DNA of 64,000 bases from Lomentospora prolificans (Eukaryota; Ascomycota; Sordariomycetes; Microascales; Microascaceae): contig JARFXM010000008.1 in assembly GCA_029532625.1 (NCBI GenBank), forward strand, positions 2,604,001-2,668,000. The letters are read 5' to 3'. Of this stretch, positions 44,212-56,041 are shown in pieces (within the stretch, counting starts at the first letter, position 1; each line of letters begins with the position of its first letter). Made by a program: the position numbers and the translations under genes. Under the pieces are notes generated by a model. That model worked only from the letters and a program-made list of their open reading frames with translations. It searched no databases and was not told where the DNA came from.

Positions 44212-47200
44212 TTATCGGGTGCTAGACCTGTCTAATGGGTCACATAGGAATATAACTTGCTCCCCTTTGGAATGTTGAAGTGCAATACTGCCCCTTAACC
44301 AGTGGCTGTACTGAGCCGGAATGGCGGCCACCGAAGGAGAATATTCCCATCCCGAGGTGTCCAGTATCATGGTCGCAAGGCAAACCATGGCATTCCGAAG
44401 ACCCCATGTCGGGACTATAACAAGGCAATATTGGTCCTGATGTTTCTTGGGGTACACGACGACGCGACCACCATGATACATGGAGATAGGGGCGCAATAG
44501 CACAGAGGCATTGTGAAGCCCTCTACAAATTGGATTAGTCCCTCAGGCTGTGGTGGTACGTGAATAGTGATCATGGCGAGATCAATCGAGACCGGGGAAA
44601 GTGCTTGGACCATACGCCCACTGTCCCTAAAAGCGATGAGGCAGGATTCCCTGTCGTATTGCCAGTCGGGAAGGAGGTGCACCGTGAAGTCTTTCGCACA
44701 GCCCTTCCGCTCTATCGATTCTAACTCTTGAGGTGCCCTTGAAGGCGGCAGCTCTACGTGGGCACCAGTTTGATGATGCCCCGATACAACAACACCCATC
44801 CTGTTTGGGATACAGGATGAGTCGACGTCGAGGAGGAAAAATCGCCCGGCCGACTGCTTGTCGGTGCTCTGCCCTAATACGCTCGCGGTGACTAAACTAA
44901 ACGTAGATAAAACACCAACGGCTCGATTGTCGAGATTCGGGAGCAGATTGACGTCTGCGCCGGCAAAAAGGTAGGCCATAACCTGGAGAACGCGATATCT
45001 TGGCACCACTCGTCGGCCTTTGATATCGTCAAGGTACAAGCCGTGCTGGAAGTAATTGTCGATGGATTCACTTTCGGACCAGAGGCCGCGAATCACGTCG
45101 AAAACATCGTAATCCCACCAGCCCCAGAAGCCGCGGCCTTCGCGCAGAGACAGCTGAGACGTGTCGATCAATTTGCCAAGGCACTCGTAGTAGTATCCCA
45201 AAAGGAACGACTGTAGGTGTCCAAATAGAAATTTTCTCTCTAAAAGGTCACCTTTTAGTTGTTCGTGGGTGGGTCGACGACGTAGCTGTTTGGCATCCTT
45301 GCTAAAGCCGTAGATTTGTTCGAGCGATTCCTGCAGAGAGGTGGTAACAAAGGGGAAGAATGACTGGGCAACAAATCTCAAGGTTTCATCGCGGATGTTG
45401 ACTCGGGAAATATCCTCTGCGGTGTAAACATGATAGCAAAGAGCTATCTCTGTTGAATGTCCCGTTCCAAGAATGTCCCCAGATACGTTCGGCGCCTGCG
45501 TTAGTTCAAACTCTAGCGTCCGCCCCACGTCTCTCCCCATGAGAAAAGAGCTTCTAGTCTCCATTTCGTTGGCGCCAATGGGCCATGCTGACACAGACTC
45601 TTCGACGCAGTCGAGGGGAATCCGCACTCCTCTCCTTATCGGCGTGGAGTTTTCAGTAGGGTTTGACTCCATGAGGTCCATATTAAGGACCACTACCAGG
45701 CAGTTCTCGTCGAAGTTTTGCTGCAGAGACGCCTCCAACTTTGTGGTTTGCAGTAGTGTGATACCTAGGGTCTTTAGTAGGATCGCCAAGCTATAGACAT
45801 CGCTGGATGGCGTTTGGAATTCCCGGTCGGTCTCTTGGAGGAACCAGAATAAGAAAGTGAGGACGCTTCCTTTATCGTTCTCTGGCATCGAGCCTGGAAG
45901 ATGCTCCCCAATCAATCCGAGCTGGGCCCACTCACGCCTGGCTACCTCGTGAAGCCCCCTGACTTTTCCAAGTGACCTCCAGCCTTCAATATGTACGGAA
46001 AGGTCCGCTTGAAGTGCTTCCTCGAATTCCTCTCCAAGGATGCTCACCCAGGTGTCAACCACAACTTTACTCGCCGAAGCCAGAGGGAGTGCGGATTCTA
46101 AAACAGCGACTACCAGAACCATGATCCAGGTCAGCATGTCGGCATGATCCTGGACTGTTGTCCTGTATTCACGAGTTTTGCCCTCCTTCAATACCCTCAA
46201 TTTCTTTCCCCACCTCTTATGGAGGGCGGAAGTATCAATGATGCCCTTCCTCCTCACGAGGTCTTCGTAGGTGAGGCCGTAGTCGCGCAGGAGATCACGG
46301 TCTCTGCTAATTATCGACATCCACGTAATCGTCTTTCCAGACCCGCGCATGGTTGCGATGTCCATCCGTTCGAATCCGAGATTTAGCAGTGAGCTCGCCC
46401 CCGAATACGGAATAATCTCGGTTGAGACCTGCTTAGGCTGGATGAAGTTGCGAATGCCATAGATGACCTGCTTGAAACTGACGCGCTCTTCACTGTCAAA
46501 TTTACACACGCCGGAATGATCTGTGTCTCTGGCGATCTTCACCTCAGCATCTGCCGAAAGACCCAGCACCGCAGACTCGGGGTCTACTACCATTCCCTTC
46601 ACACCAAACTTTCCCGCCGGCATCGTCTCGATGACGCTAAGGATACGCAGGCTAAGAGAGCTGACAACATCGATAAACTGACTATTCAGCGTCTCCGCGT
46701 TCTGCGAGTCGGAATCCAGAGTATCGAGTAGTGGATTCTGTTGACCGCGCGCGAGAAAGCGACCGCATCTGGAAATGATCTTTCCCAGACTCACGCCGTT
46801 GCCACCCCGATGCGGTGTGCCGAAGAAGGCGATACCATGGGTGAGCTGGCAGATTTTTCGAGATCGCTGCGACATCATGCCTGTCCGGATTGTTTCCTTC
46901 ACAACGAGCCCGCCTAGACTGTGGCAAAGAAATACAATTGGGCGATCGTCGATGCCCTAACCGTAGATGACGCGAGGTTAGCAATCAAGTGGAAAAGTCG
47001 CCGATATATGTATTGGCTCATAATAATACCTCTCGCACGGTTTCAAGCGCGGCGAGCAAATTCCGAGCCATTGACAAGATGGATACCTTGCCAGAGTCGA
47101 TGGCCACATTCGAGTTGTATGCACAAAGAAACACTCGAGAATGGGGCACATATTTTGGCAGGAAGTCTGGGTGATTGAGCCACATGACTTGTTCCCCATT

Positions 47201-47335
47201 GCCATTGTCCTTGCCACTTTCGCCTTTCGCACGAGTCGTCGTCCAGGTTTCCGTATCGTGGTCCGATTTGTTGAACGGATTCAGGCCGTGAATAGCTACA
47301 ATACTGTGGCCTTGTAAGTCTCCGAGGATTCGAAT
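44212..47335 (-). CDS. SERAC1/PGAP1-like alpha/beta-hydrolase protein with large unknown C-terminal region (5' end unresolved)
   Basis: Two resolved minus-strand exons, 47030-47335 and 44212-46956, give 1,016 codons in one frame. The first exon needs an upstream exon that I could not place; the visible part begins IRILGDLQGHSIVAIHGLNP. Hydrolase features follow the SERAC1-like order: oxyanion-region AIHGL, WLNHPDFLPKYVPHSRVF, then the nucleophile elbow CHSLGGLVVKE rebuilt across the intron, where the first Gly of GxSxG is replaced by Cys. FFGTPHRGG comes next. Fungal proteins with this N-terminal domain often continue into NACHT or ankyrin modules. Here about 700 residues follow that I cannot assign. 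MRGSGKTITW occurs after the hydrolase part but does not fit a strict Walker A spacing. A STAND-like defence or self-recognition role is speculative. Confidence 0.75.
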
Positions 47336-48307
47336 CTACAGCATTGAACTCCCGCCACCGAAACAAATGGGGGATATACTCGACTTCCGGATTGTCTCCA
47401 TCCCAAATCAATCTCAGAAAATCCCTCTCAGTAGGCATGTTGAGTGATGGGATAACCCTCGGCCGCGAACTAGAAAGACGAGATTTAATTTGTGACAAGA
47501 AGGGTTTTGAAAAAGTTATTGCTTTGATTGATAAAGGGACTGATGTCTTCTCTCGACTCAATCAGTCGAAATGGACGGATGAACAGATCCGGCGACGAAA
47601 ATACAAATAAAACGAATGTAAGTGAGGGGAAAGTACCGGGCTTGCGTAACTTTTAACGGATGCCATATCAATCAGGATTCTAACCACTGCTTATCACCTG
47701 CGTCTTGCCGACGGTACAAAGTAATAACTATTATTCCAGATTAGAACGTTGAGCGAAGCACCGTATTGGCTTCTGCTCACATTGAGAATTACATAATGAT
47801 GAGCCTTTTCAATGGCCGTTCGCCAGGCCAATGACACTCGGCGTGTTCTTCAGTATTGGTTATTGTACCCCGGGGCTGATCACATTTCAGGTTGTGGCTA
47901 TGCTCAGAGCCTGGCTGGGATCCTTCGCCAGAGCTGGCTGGATGGGACAGTCAAGGACAACAGAGCTCTCCAGAAGAATATCGGCGCATAATCTCAATAT
48001 TGTTTGTTGGTTGATTCCCGAGGCAGCACATGCACAATAACTAATAGCAGGAGGACCAAATCTGGTACTTCGCCAATCATTGACATTCGGGGGCTCAGTT
48101 AGAATGTGCAGTGATCTGTTTGGCCTGTTAAGGCAGGAGGGGAAGGCTGGCGTAATGAAGTGGAAGTAGGGGAAATCCGCCTGACTGTTGGCTCGATATT
48201 ACAGCCCAGGCAGATTTGACGTGGCTTCAATATTACAACAAACACGAGTTATTTATGCCACCACGGTCAGTCTCTAGTACGTGGAAATGGCCGTCTACAC
48301 GCACTAC
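47336..48307. other. intergenic, probably holding the missing 5' exon of the hydrolase gene
   Basis: A minus-strand ATG at about 47438 opens a short frame, but its only nearby GT donor does not join the hydrolase frame in phase. The first exon is therefore left unresolved. No other gene is supported. Confidence 0.4.
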
Positions 48308-48851
48308 TTACCACGCGACGGCGAGCGCAAGGCGCCCCATTTGGATCCAGGGCGTGCGAAACTGGTCTGCCGTGGGCACTGTTCCATCGTCCCGGGTTGT
48401 GCCAGCCTCGTAGTGGTACCCGATAAAGAGAGAAAGGACGTCACCGCCGATGACAAGGCCGATCGTGAGGATGTGGAGAGCTATCAAACATCCCGCGACG
48501 CCGCGCTCTACTTGCCTTTTCTCCTTCAGCAGCGACCACGAGTAAGCGATATCAAAAAGGGCGAAAAGTATGACCCAACCGGCCTGTGTACGGAATGCAT
48601 GCCATTAGCCTAAAGTATCTTCTTTTTGTGAAATTCGGGAACTGATGGTTGACGGTGAACAACGGGGGAAGCGAAGAGGGGGGCGGAGAGAAAGAAAAGA
48701 ACCGTACCACAACATACGCCACGCCAAATGCATCAGCATCAGATGGCTTTTCAAGTTTGGCCGTTGCTGTGCCGAACCCAGCACAGCTCAGAATTGCTGC
48801 GAGGCCTGCTAGGGCCTGGAATACAATTCGGGCTATTCCGGTTACACTCAT
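48308..48851 (-). CDS. small polytopic membrane protein, 139 aa
   Basis: Two minus-strand exons, 48708-48851 and 48308-48583, with a 124-bp intron (GTACGG...CACAG). The start is MSVTGIARIVFQALAGLAAILS. Three clear hydrophobic segments appear: IVFQALAGLAAILSCAGFG, then GWVILFALFDIAYSWSLL just after the splice, then GCLIALHILTIGLVIGGDVLS. A polar C-terminal tail follows. The layout suggests a MARVEL-like or other small fungal membrane protein, though I cannot assign a family. The stop codon is unusual: TGGTAAGT places the TAA inside a consensus 5' splice site, so an alternative spliced C-terminus could exist. Skipping the intron instead gives a frame with improbable composition. Confidence 0.7.
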
Positions 48852-49225
48852 TTTGACCAACTTTGCAGACGAATGGCTGCGCAAAGGCGAAACAAAATCG
48901 AGGGCATATGACGTGTTGGGAGTGAAGCCTTTGCCGCAGGGGATCAAACCAAAGATTTGATCTAACGCAGATGGAAACCTGTGGCGGTGGCTGTCGATAA
49001 ACCAGCGGCCAGCCAGCGACAAAGTGGAACTTGACCATCTGTATGTAGAGTTGGTGTGCAAAGCCAGCAGCGCAAGAAGGGTGATTGGGGGGCGGCGCAG
49101 CTGGCATTGGATGGTGGCACGCTGGCAACGTTTCATCTCGGGGATTCCAATTTTCATGGGCGCCATGTGAAAGGATTCAGTCACACCGCCATCTCAGTCT
49201 CGAGGCTGCACGCGCGATCCTCGAT
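48852..49225. other. intergenic
   Basis: Promoter of the small membrane-protein gene. Nothing else is visible before the repeat array. Confidence 0.5.
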
Positions 49226-49650
49226 AGAGCAGGCTACCCATGCATCAAACATTGGCTGAGATAGCCTACTCAGGACAGAGCCCAACAGTACAGCTGAACT
49301 GTATTTATAGAGCAGGCTACCCATACATCAAACATTGGCTGAGATAGCCTCCTCAGGGAGGAGCCCAACAGTGCAGCTGAACTATATTTATAGACCAGGC
49401 TACCCATACATCAAACATTGGCTGAGATAGCCTCCTCAGGGAGGAGCCCAACAGTGCAGCTGAACTATATTTATAGACCAGGCTACCCATACATCAAACA
49501 TTGGCTGAGATAGCCTACTCAGGGCAGAGCCCAACCGTGCTGGCAGTGGCTGGCTAAACTGTATCAATAGAGCAGGCTACCCATGCTGGCAGCAAACATT
49601 GGCTGAGATAGCCAAGTCAGGGCGGAGCCCAACAGTGCCGCTGAACTACG
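49226..49650. repeat. 83-bp tandem repeat (minisatellite), five copies
   Basis: Units begin at 49226, 49309, 49392, 49475 and 49569. The first three spacings are exactly 83 bp; the fourth is 94 bp owing to an 11-bp insertion (GGCAGTGGCTG-like). Each unit carries AGG CTACCCAT, ATCAAACATTGGCTGAGATA, CTCAGG and CCCAAC blocks, with only a few substitutions between copies. The array ends about 240 bp before the ATG at 49889, so it lies in that gene's promoter. Confidence 0.9.
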
Positions 49651-49888
49651 GGCAACGATCCGGGCTGCCATCAAAACAGCCCCCACAGCCAGCTAATCTC
49701 CCTTTAAAGTTCTACCTTCATAGACTTAAGGACTATAGAGAAGGAGAAGGGGGTTATATAATTCCATATATCCCTTTTTTTTTCTCTCTATCCCCTGCTC
49801 TTCTTTTCATTTTCCCCCTAGACCCTTCTACTATTTCTCTTGGCATCAGGCACAACTTACAGATACCCCCATCAACAATACCTTCACG

Positions 49889-50434
49889 ATGCCCTTCAAC
49901 TTCAAGGCCTACAATACAGAATGCAATAGCATGACCCCCGAGGAGCTCCAGAGGGAGTGGCAGTACTACACGCGCCTTATCTCCGGAGCCTCCACCTCCA
50001 CCGCCGTTTCCGGCCTGGCGCTGCCCCTAACGTGTGGTGTTTCCGTCATCGGGGTCAGCATGGCAGCGCCCGTGATCCACAACGCGCGAAAGAAGCGGGA
50101 AATTATTGAGAAGCATTTGAATAAATATGGCGCGACGCATCACACGAGGAAGCGCGATGTTCTCGGCAGTGTGGCTTTTAGCGGCACGATTGGTGTAGTC
50201 ACGCTCGGGGTGGGAGCCATGGGGACCGATGCCATCGCAGCCAAAGGAATCGAGCACAGCATCTCTGCTATTATCGAAAATGAGACAGCCATCGAGGTCG
50301 TCACGGATACTACTCTGAATGGGGCTACTATGGGGATAGAGCATGTGCGCGCAAGTCATATGAAGAAAGCTGAGGCATATAAGGCGTCCCAAGCTGCTAG
50401 TGTTGACCAGGCTGTTAACAATGCCAAAGCCTAA
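49889..50434 (+). CDS. hypothetical small hydrophobic protein, 181 aa
   Basis: A single exon starting MPFNFKAYNTECNSMTPEEL. A short charged N-terminus leads to an Ala/Gly/Ser/Val-rich hydrophobic stretch (ASTSTAVSGLALPLTCGVSVIGVSMAAP). A basic segment follows (HNARKKREIIEKHLNKYGATHHTRKRD), then a second hydrophobic stretch (GTIGVVTLGVGAMGTDAIAA). It resembles a fungal family of short hypothetical proteins with a conserved KKREIIEKH...THHTRKRDVLG core; I know no function. The two hydrophobic regions could form a hairpin in a membrane. A C/T-rich leader and the 83-bp repeat array lie just upstream. Confidence 0.75.
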   Translation: MPFNFKAYNTECNSMTPEELQREWQYYTRLISGASTSTAVSGLALPLTCGVSVIGVSMAAPVIHNARKKREIIEKHLNKYGATHHTRKRDVLGSVAFSGTIGVVTLGVGAMGTDAIAAKGIEHSISAIIENETAIEVVTDTTLNGATMGIEHVRASHMKKAEAYKASQAASVDQAVNNAKA

Positions 50435-51063
50435 GAGGCTAGGTATGCTAGTCAACCGAATCAGCAGCATTCTCATGGACCTGGAAATAGCAACGCTCCA
50501 TATCAGCTATAGTCTTATCGGCCTGCGAGCAGTAATCAATGTCATATTAATCTCTAGGCCATGAGGTGGAACGTGAATGAAGAACTTGCAGTGGCTTCAA
50601 CCATCTTACGAGATCCTCGACAGATTGTAATAGTTATCATTTGTCTGACCACTTTAGCATTTCGTCATTATCAACAATACAATATATTAGCAGTTTGACC
50701 TGAACTACAGTTCAGTTAGCACCCAACTGAAACGTCAAATGCACATGTATTGCTCTTATTTATTAGTATATGAGTCGTATATGTTTCACCCTTATATAGT
50801 AATTGTAGCCGCACTATTCGCCCCATTTCTATTTTTCGTAGGGTGTGAACATCTTTTCAGCTACTTATAGTCCTAGGTTTTTAGAATGGGGGCGTGGTTG
50901 AAGAAGGAAGGAACATATTTATAGACGAAAACAGCCCGATATGTGCCCAATATATTCCTTGTGGGCATCAACATATCCCTGTATTTCAAGAGAGTTGGCA
51001 GGGAAAGCTTCCCTTCCCGGAGCTATGCCCTTCGTCTTGTGGGCATCATCGTAATATTCTATA
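50435..51063. other. intergenic between convergent genes
   Basis: AT-rich spacer; no gene supported. Confidence 0.5.
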
Positions 51064-52416
51064 TTACCTAGGCACATTCCGACTGAATAGTCCTAGAATC
51101 TTAGAAATTCGGCGCAGTACTGTATACCAGATGTCGGCGAAGACGGTTTTGCACCCGGACCAGGATGTCCTTATGTAAATAAGACAGTTCCAGAATCCTT
51201 GAAGAGTAAGTACAAACGATGCAATATACTCTAGTGGGAGCGACGCCTCCTCCTTGTTGATAAATGTATATATCCTGTTGGCACTGGATGGAATCCATGT
51301 AACGAAAATAGCCGTGAAGAAGAGAATGGCGTACTTAGCATAGGCCCAGGCTGCACTTTGCCTTTGATAGCTTGCTCGTCGCTCTTTCCTCTCCGTTGCG
51401 GGCCTTGGTATAACCGTATAGGCCGCGTCTCCAAACCCTGGCTCATTACCACCTACATCGCCCTCCCCTTCTCTGTCGTGCCGCACAAGAGCAATAGCGG
51501 TTGGTCTGTTAACGCCGTCGAAGCCCTCATTCGTTTCTGTCGTGACGTCTGTTTCTATCACACCGTGGGAAGAGCTGTCAGTTCCAGGATCGGTGACACG
51601 AAAGGCGTGGAGTTGCTTCCTATTTCGATACAGAGTTCCGCTGGCTCTCAGGTATATGGCCATAGTCACGACGATAACAACCCTGGTGACGATTGTGGAA
51701 TTAGACCAGCTGTGAAACAACAGAGGTATCATCATGCGCAACGTACCAGACCGGACCGTAGAAGGTAATCACTCTCCATATATCCCACTCCCTACTGACC
51801 CAGCACCAAATTGTAGCTTCGCCATATACTCGAGTGCCTTCTTTGTCCTTCAACCAGAGAAATACAAAGGCCGGGACAAAGGGGACGGCGTAATTGAAAA
51901 CGAGATAGTGAGGCTCTAGCTTTCGAAGCTGTGCGGCATCGAACCTGTGGTAAAATGTGAGATGGACGTTGATTGCCATTGACAATGTCCAAAGAGAGTC
52001 GGCAGGCATGAACCTAAATTTATTTTGGCTTTCCCTGATCAGCATATAACTTCCAGCACGTCGGTAACGAATGAAACAGTCCTTTACATTTGGATTAAAA
52101 AGGCTTGGATCTGGCAACCCGCAGAAATCGGGTCATGGACAAATGATCGAGACATCAGAGTCGCCACATTTGTCATCAGATTACCAAAGGACGCGTAGAA
52201 AACGAGCCGGTTGATCGGTTTTCGAAAAGCGCTGGATGTGCAGAACGTCACTATAATGAAGAGGGAACCTAAGAGGGAGATGGTCGATCCGGCTCGCTCC
52301 AAGTTGCTAATACTTCTGAAAGCGCCGTCGGACACCTCGGAAATTGGAATGCCCCTTAGTTTTGGACGTGTACTGAATATCGATGGAAAAAATAAGTCTG
52401 TGGGCTTCGAAATCAT
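51064..52416 (-). CDS. Git3/cAMP-receptor-like G-protein-coupled receptor, 404 aa
   Basis: Three minus-strand exons: 52088-52416, 51747-52013 and 51064-51682. The second intron (51683-51746) ends at GTCACCAG; this acceptor gives the continuous helix GPVWVVIVVTMAIYLRASG. A nearer AG would make a 37-bp intron and break the helix. Seven hydrophobic segments are visible. They include STISLLGSLFIIVTFCTSSAF followed by RKPINRLVFYASFGNLMTNV, then DSLWTLSMAINVHLTFYHRF, LVFNYAVPFVPAFVFLWL, and AKYAILFFTAIFVTWIPSSANRIY. The pattern matches fungal glucose/cAMP-receptor-like GPCRs. A long polar third intracellular loop separates helices 5 and 6. The N-terminus lacks a cleavable signal, usual for the class. 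Its ligand is unknown; it would act at the plasma membrane through a heterotrimeric G protein. Confidence 0.85.
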
Positions 52417-53853
52417 TGCGGCGGGTGGTCGGCCCGGATCGATTCAAGAGGACTGAGGATCCGATGCGCCGGCATAGAAGATGCAAAGAGAAGAGAATCA
52501 GGGCAATTACCACAGCCGCATGGACTGTGTTATAGTGCTAGGAGGGATCGCTGCATAGCTTGCGAGCATGGCCACTTTGGCTCCCCCATTCCGTGGATGT
52601 AAGCCTTGAATAGTAGGTGTCGACAGGTTATAAGTAGGCTAGAAACGAAATGGAAGGTCAAGTAGCAAACGGATTCTAAAAATCGACCAAAATAGCCGCA
52701 GGGCGATCTGCATTATTTCAGCGGGCCTTGTACCTTCAGGCGAAGCCTCGCTCGGTTTAGACGTACTTCCGAGACTCGAGACTTATTCGCCACCTCTACC
52801 AGCGATGGCCGGCCCTAGCAGGCCCCGCCACCCAAGACGTGAGGCTAAGAATCTGAGACGCAAAGGATTTAAAGTTTGAAGCTGCTGCTGTGATGGCGCG
52901 TGTGTTCTTCGCGTCATGCAGACACTGACCAACTGGAGCTGGAGGGGCTGGAAGAGGCTAGTATTCAAGTCCACAACGCAAAACCTTATTCCTAGCCTAG
53001 GATTTAATTTGATAGTAATAAGTCGCTCAAAGCAAAACTGGAAAGCTTGACTTGCCTATAACCCTTACCTAGCCACTTCCTGCTACCAAAGGAGAAATGG
53101 CTAACGTGACTTTTCGTGCCGCGTATCCGTGATTGGGCTTCCTTCTGTCATGCTCCACACTCTCGTCGCCCGAAAAATCCATTTATTACCCTGGAACAAT
53201 ACATAATAATACAACCCAGCACCATTACGAAGGACAGGATTCACTTCAGCCACAACATGGGTGGCTCTTCTCTAGAGTGGGAAGATATTTCAAGGCCCTT
53301 GAGTAGGGCATCATTGAATAATAAAAGTAACTATTAACGTACACCATTGAAGGGAGGAATTCTAAGTTCCTGGCCTAACGCCACGTGGACCTCCATCGCC
53401 AACTCAGCTGCCGAGTCTAAGCGCATCAACCTGCCGCCAAAATTCGCCTCTTTTATTCCATGCCCTCGCCCGCTCTCCCGACCTTTTCTTAACCCTGGTA
53501 ACCACGAAAGAACATCGCCCTGTTGATCACTACCCGTTTTGGAAGTCCCCTCATTGAGGATGTTATTCCTTGGGGATGTGAGGCCCCGCAGAGCTCAACG
53601 AACATGGAAAATTGATACGAACCGAACTCGTCCCCGCCCGGAGCGCGGCCGGCCCCCTTTTCGCCCAATGCCTCTAGTCTCGTTATCAAAGAGCCGAAAT
53701 TCTCCCTTCTAGTGCCGCTCATTCCCAAGTTGCTTAGGTTTCGATGCGCTTGTGTAGTAGGAATTAGGGCCGTTGCAATGGTTGTCGAGGACGAGGAGGG
53801 TTGGCTCGCCCACACCACGAGCTGTTCGTCAACTGACGAATCTGAGGTGTGTG
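52417..53853. other. intergenic, about 1.4 kb
   Basis: Promoter of the GPCR gene plus sequence without a supportable gene. Short frames near 53489-53999 are inconsistent with any family. Confidence 0.5.
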
Positions 53854-54758
53854 CTAAAAGCGTCGCATGTCGCGGGCCAACTCCTCGACGACCCCAACGG
53901 CGAATTCCCCATGCTTCTTCATCACCTCCCGGAAATTTTCCAATACCTCTTCTTTATACATTCCCCCCGCAATTACATCACATAGCAAACTGCGAATAGG
54001 GGCATGATCCGATTCGGCCGTGAAAGAGTATAGATGGTCCACGACCTCTGGAAGCCACTCAGAATCGCGCCTTCGCCAAATCAGCTCCCAACGAAGCTCC
54101 TTATACACGTGGAGTTTAAGGCTAGGCACATCATACTTGTCCGCCATGATGTAGAGGCGGATATGTAAATGGGCGCACTGGCCATCAATATCAGTATTAT
54201 TATCGGCAGTCTCGGGTTGGGTCGTGTCCCCAGATCCAGTGTCACCTGTAGGGACGATTGCCAATTCGGCTGGTTGCTCAGAGTCAGGAGTTGGTTCAGC
54301 GGTGGATGATTCTGGATCGGGGATTGAGCCATTCCAAGCCATGTCCCAGGCGGTGTTTGCTTCCTCTTGGTCGCCTCCCCATGTGCTTGTCGAAGCACTC
54401 GTTGAAGTGCTCTCAGGTCTGCGGGGGTAATCGTAATGCCCGTTGTACAAGTATTGTAAGAAGAGCTCAAGATCGTCGGGATCCTCTTCTGGTAACTCGA
54501 CAGTCCGTTCTGCAGCCTCCTTGAAAACATAGTTAGCAAGACAGTATCGAATGAAGAATGCAGCTTAACATCACCTACTTTAAATGGGCCATCCAATGCC
54601 TTGCTGAAAAATGTAGACTGCAAGCATACAACAGCTCGGTGAGCCGGAAAACGACGACCGCCGCATACTATAGTCATGTCCGAATACTTCTCCTGCAGGA
54701 AGAGTGAGGACAAATAACTGTATACCGGGGGGTTGAGAAGGTCCATTGTCTTTGCCAT
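53854..54758 (-). CDS. BTB/POZ-domain protein, 281 aa
   Basis: Two minus-strand exons, 54579-54758 and 53854-54519. The BTB fold is recognisable from EKYSDMTIVCGGRRFPAHRAVVCLQSTFFSKAL, the typical D-x-x-V/I-C-G-x-x-F-x-x-H-x-x-V-L-x-x-x-S-x-x-F core. After the splice comes EAAERTVELPEEDPDDLELFLQYLYNG, its C-terminal helices. A long Ser/Thr/Glu-rich insert (about residues 95-160) interrupts the domain before HLHIRLYIMADKYDVPSLKL. Family members dimerise, and some act as Cullin-3 adaptors; many fungal ones are uncharacterised. The gene diverges from the 55367 gene with 608 bp between starts. Confidence 0.88.
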
Positions 54759-55366
54759 TGCGTTTACACTGACAGTTTTGAAAGGAAGTGTGGATTTGTT
54801 CTAGTTGTTGATCACTTGTCATCAAGGTAGATGATGTAGGCCTTTGTGGACAGTTTCAAAGTAAAAGAGGGCGATGAGGATGCATGAAGAATATTGACGA
54901 AGAGTGCATGTGCAAGGAATATTGATGAAGGCACTGGAGCAACACTTGAGTCCACTGGAGCAGTCCATGATATTTGGAAAAATCACATGTGATCACACCG
55001 TCGACAAGACTTTCTAATAGATCAATAAGGAAGAGAATATCTACTTTCCTATAGTGTAGATATTTAGATATTTAAGCTGTCGCTTGCGCTTGCGAGTGGT
55101 GGTGGCCAAGTGACACTCAGACTGAGGAGCTGAGCCAAGATTGAGCTCCGACGGCTGAGTTCCAATGTCACTCATGCTCATTGATTTGGCACCAGCAAAT
55201 CACAACGGGGGCGAGGCAGTATCAATAATATAAGACTGTGATTCTGACTACATTTGCTGCGTAGCTTTGGTAATTTTCAACCCAAATATTTCCTCCCCTA
55301 ATAGCTTTCTGGCCAATTCACCTCTTATTATACTAATCCCCAACATCAAGTCCACGATCCGCCAAA
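54759..55366. promoter_or_regulatory. divergent promoter of the BTB gene and the 55367 gene
   Basis: A 608-bp spacer shared by two divergent genes. No further gene is visible, and I found no regulatory motif I would defend. Confidence 0.45.
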
Positions 55367-56041
55367 ATGCGTAGCGGAAGAACGATCGACGACGAGGACC
55401 CTTCAATCCTCGACCCCATATTCCGTCCCATCGACTTCTCCGACACCTGTGCCGTCGCCATGATGACCTCCCTCCTCCGCCGCGCCTGGAAGCAGAAGGA
55501 CCCCGAAGGAGACATGGATGCCAACATCTTCAGCTCGTGGTTACACAATCTACACGGCATGGACCTAAAGGACGCCGCCGCAACTGCCACGGAAGAGACC
55601 GAGGATATTGAGCGGCCTTTGCGCCGAGAGATTATTCAATTCTGGAGGCTCGTGCACTCGGACGTCATCCACTTCCTCGATGGCGCCACGGGGTATTGCG
55701 GCAGGCAAGTGAGACAGACGTATCTTCGCGTGCCGTTTGTCGCCGGAGAGGTCGCGGCGCTCAAGAGCCATGGTTTCGGGGCAAACGTGCTCATCATCCC
55801 GACATTTGTGGCTGACGGCTCCATGATTCGAATCACGAGAGATAAAGTCAAGAGCAGAGGTCAGGAGGCTCCGATTGGCATGTTCGATTTGGAGGATAAT
55901 CCGTTTGATATCTTTTATTTGAGGAGAGGGTTTGAGTATAACTTCTACGTTGAAGGAGAGAAAGGGGAAGACGGGAAGACGGCGGCAGTGTTCTCGGTAT
56001 GTGTCATGCACAAGGATGATGACGATGAAGATGAAGACTAG
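55367..56041 (+). CDS. hypothetical protein with acidic C-terminal tail, 224 aa
   Basis: A single exon starting MRSGRTIDDEDPSILDPIFR. It has no signal peptide or membrane helix. The middle has alternating hydrophobic/charged segments (FWRLVHSDVIHFLDGATGYC, VPFVAGEVAALKSHGFGANV) suggesting a folded alpha/beta domain. It ends in HKDDDDEDED. I do not recognise the family. Codon use and length support a real gene, and it diverges from a BTB gene. Confidence 0.72.
   Translation: MRSGRTIDDEDPSILDPIFRPIDFSDTCAVAMMTSLLRRAWKQKDPEGDMDANIFSSWLHNLHGMDLKDAAATATEETEDIERPLRREIIQFWRLVHSDVIHFLDGATGYCGRQVRQTYLRVPFVAGEVAALKSHGFGANVLIIPTFVADGSMIRITRDKVKSRGQEAPIGMFDLEDNPFDIFYLRRGFEYNFYVEGEKGEDGKTAAVFSVCVMHKDDDDEDED

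Noticed and set aside
46312..46350. Walker A motif in the SERAC1-like protein (RGSGKT)
   Set aside because: Spacing does not fit [AG]xxxxGK[ST], and no following Walker B or NACHT features are visible.
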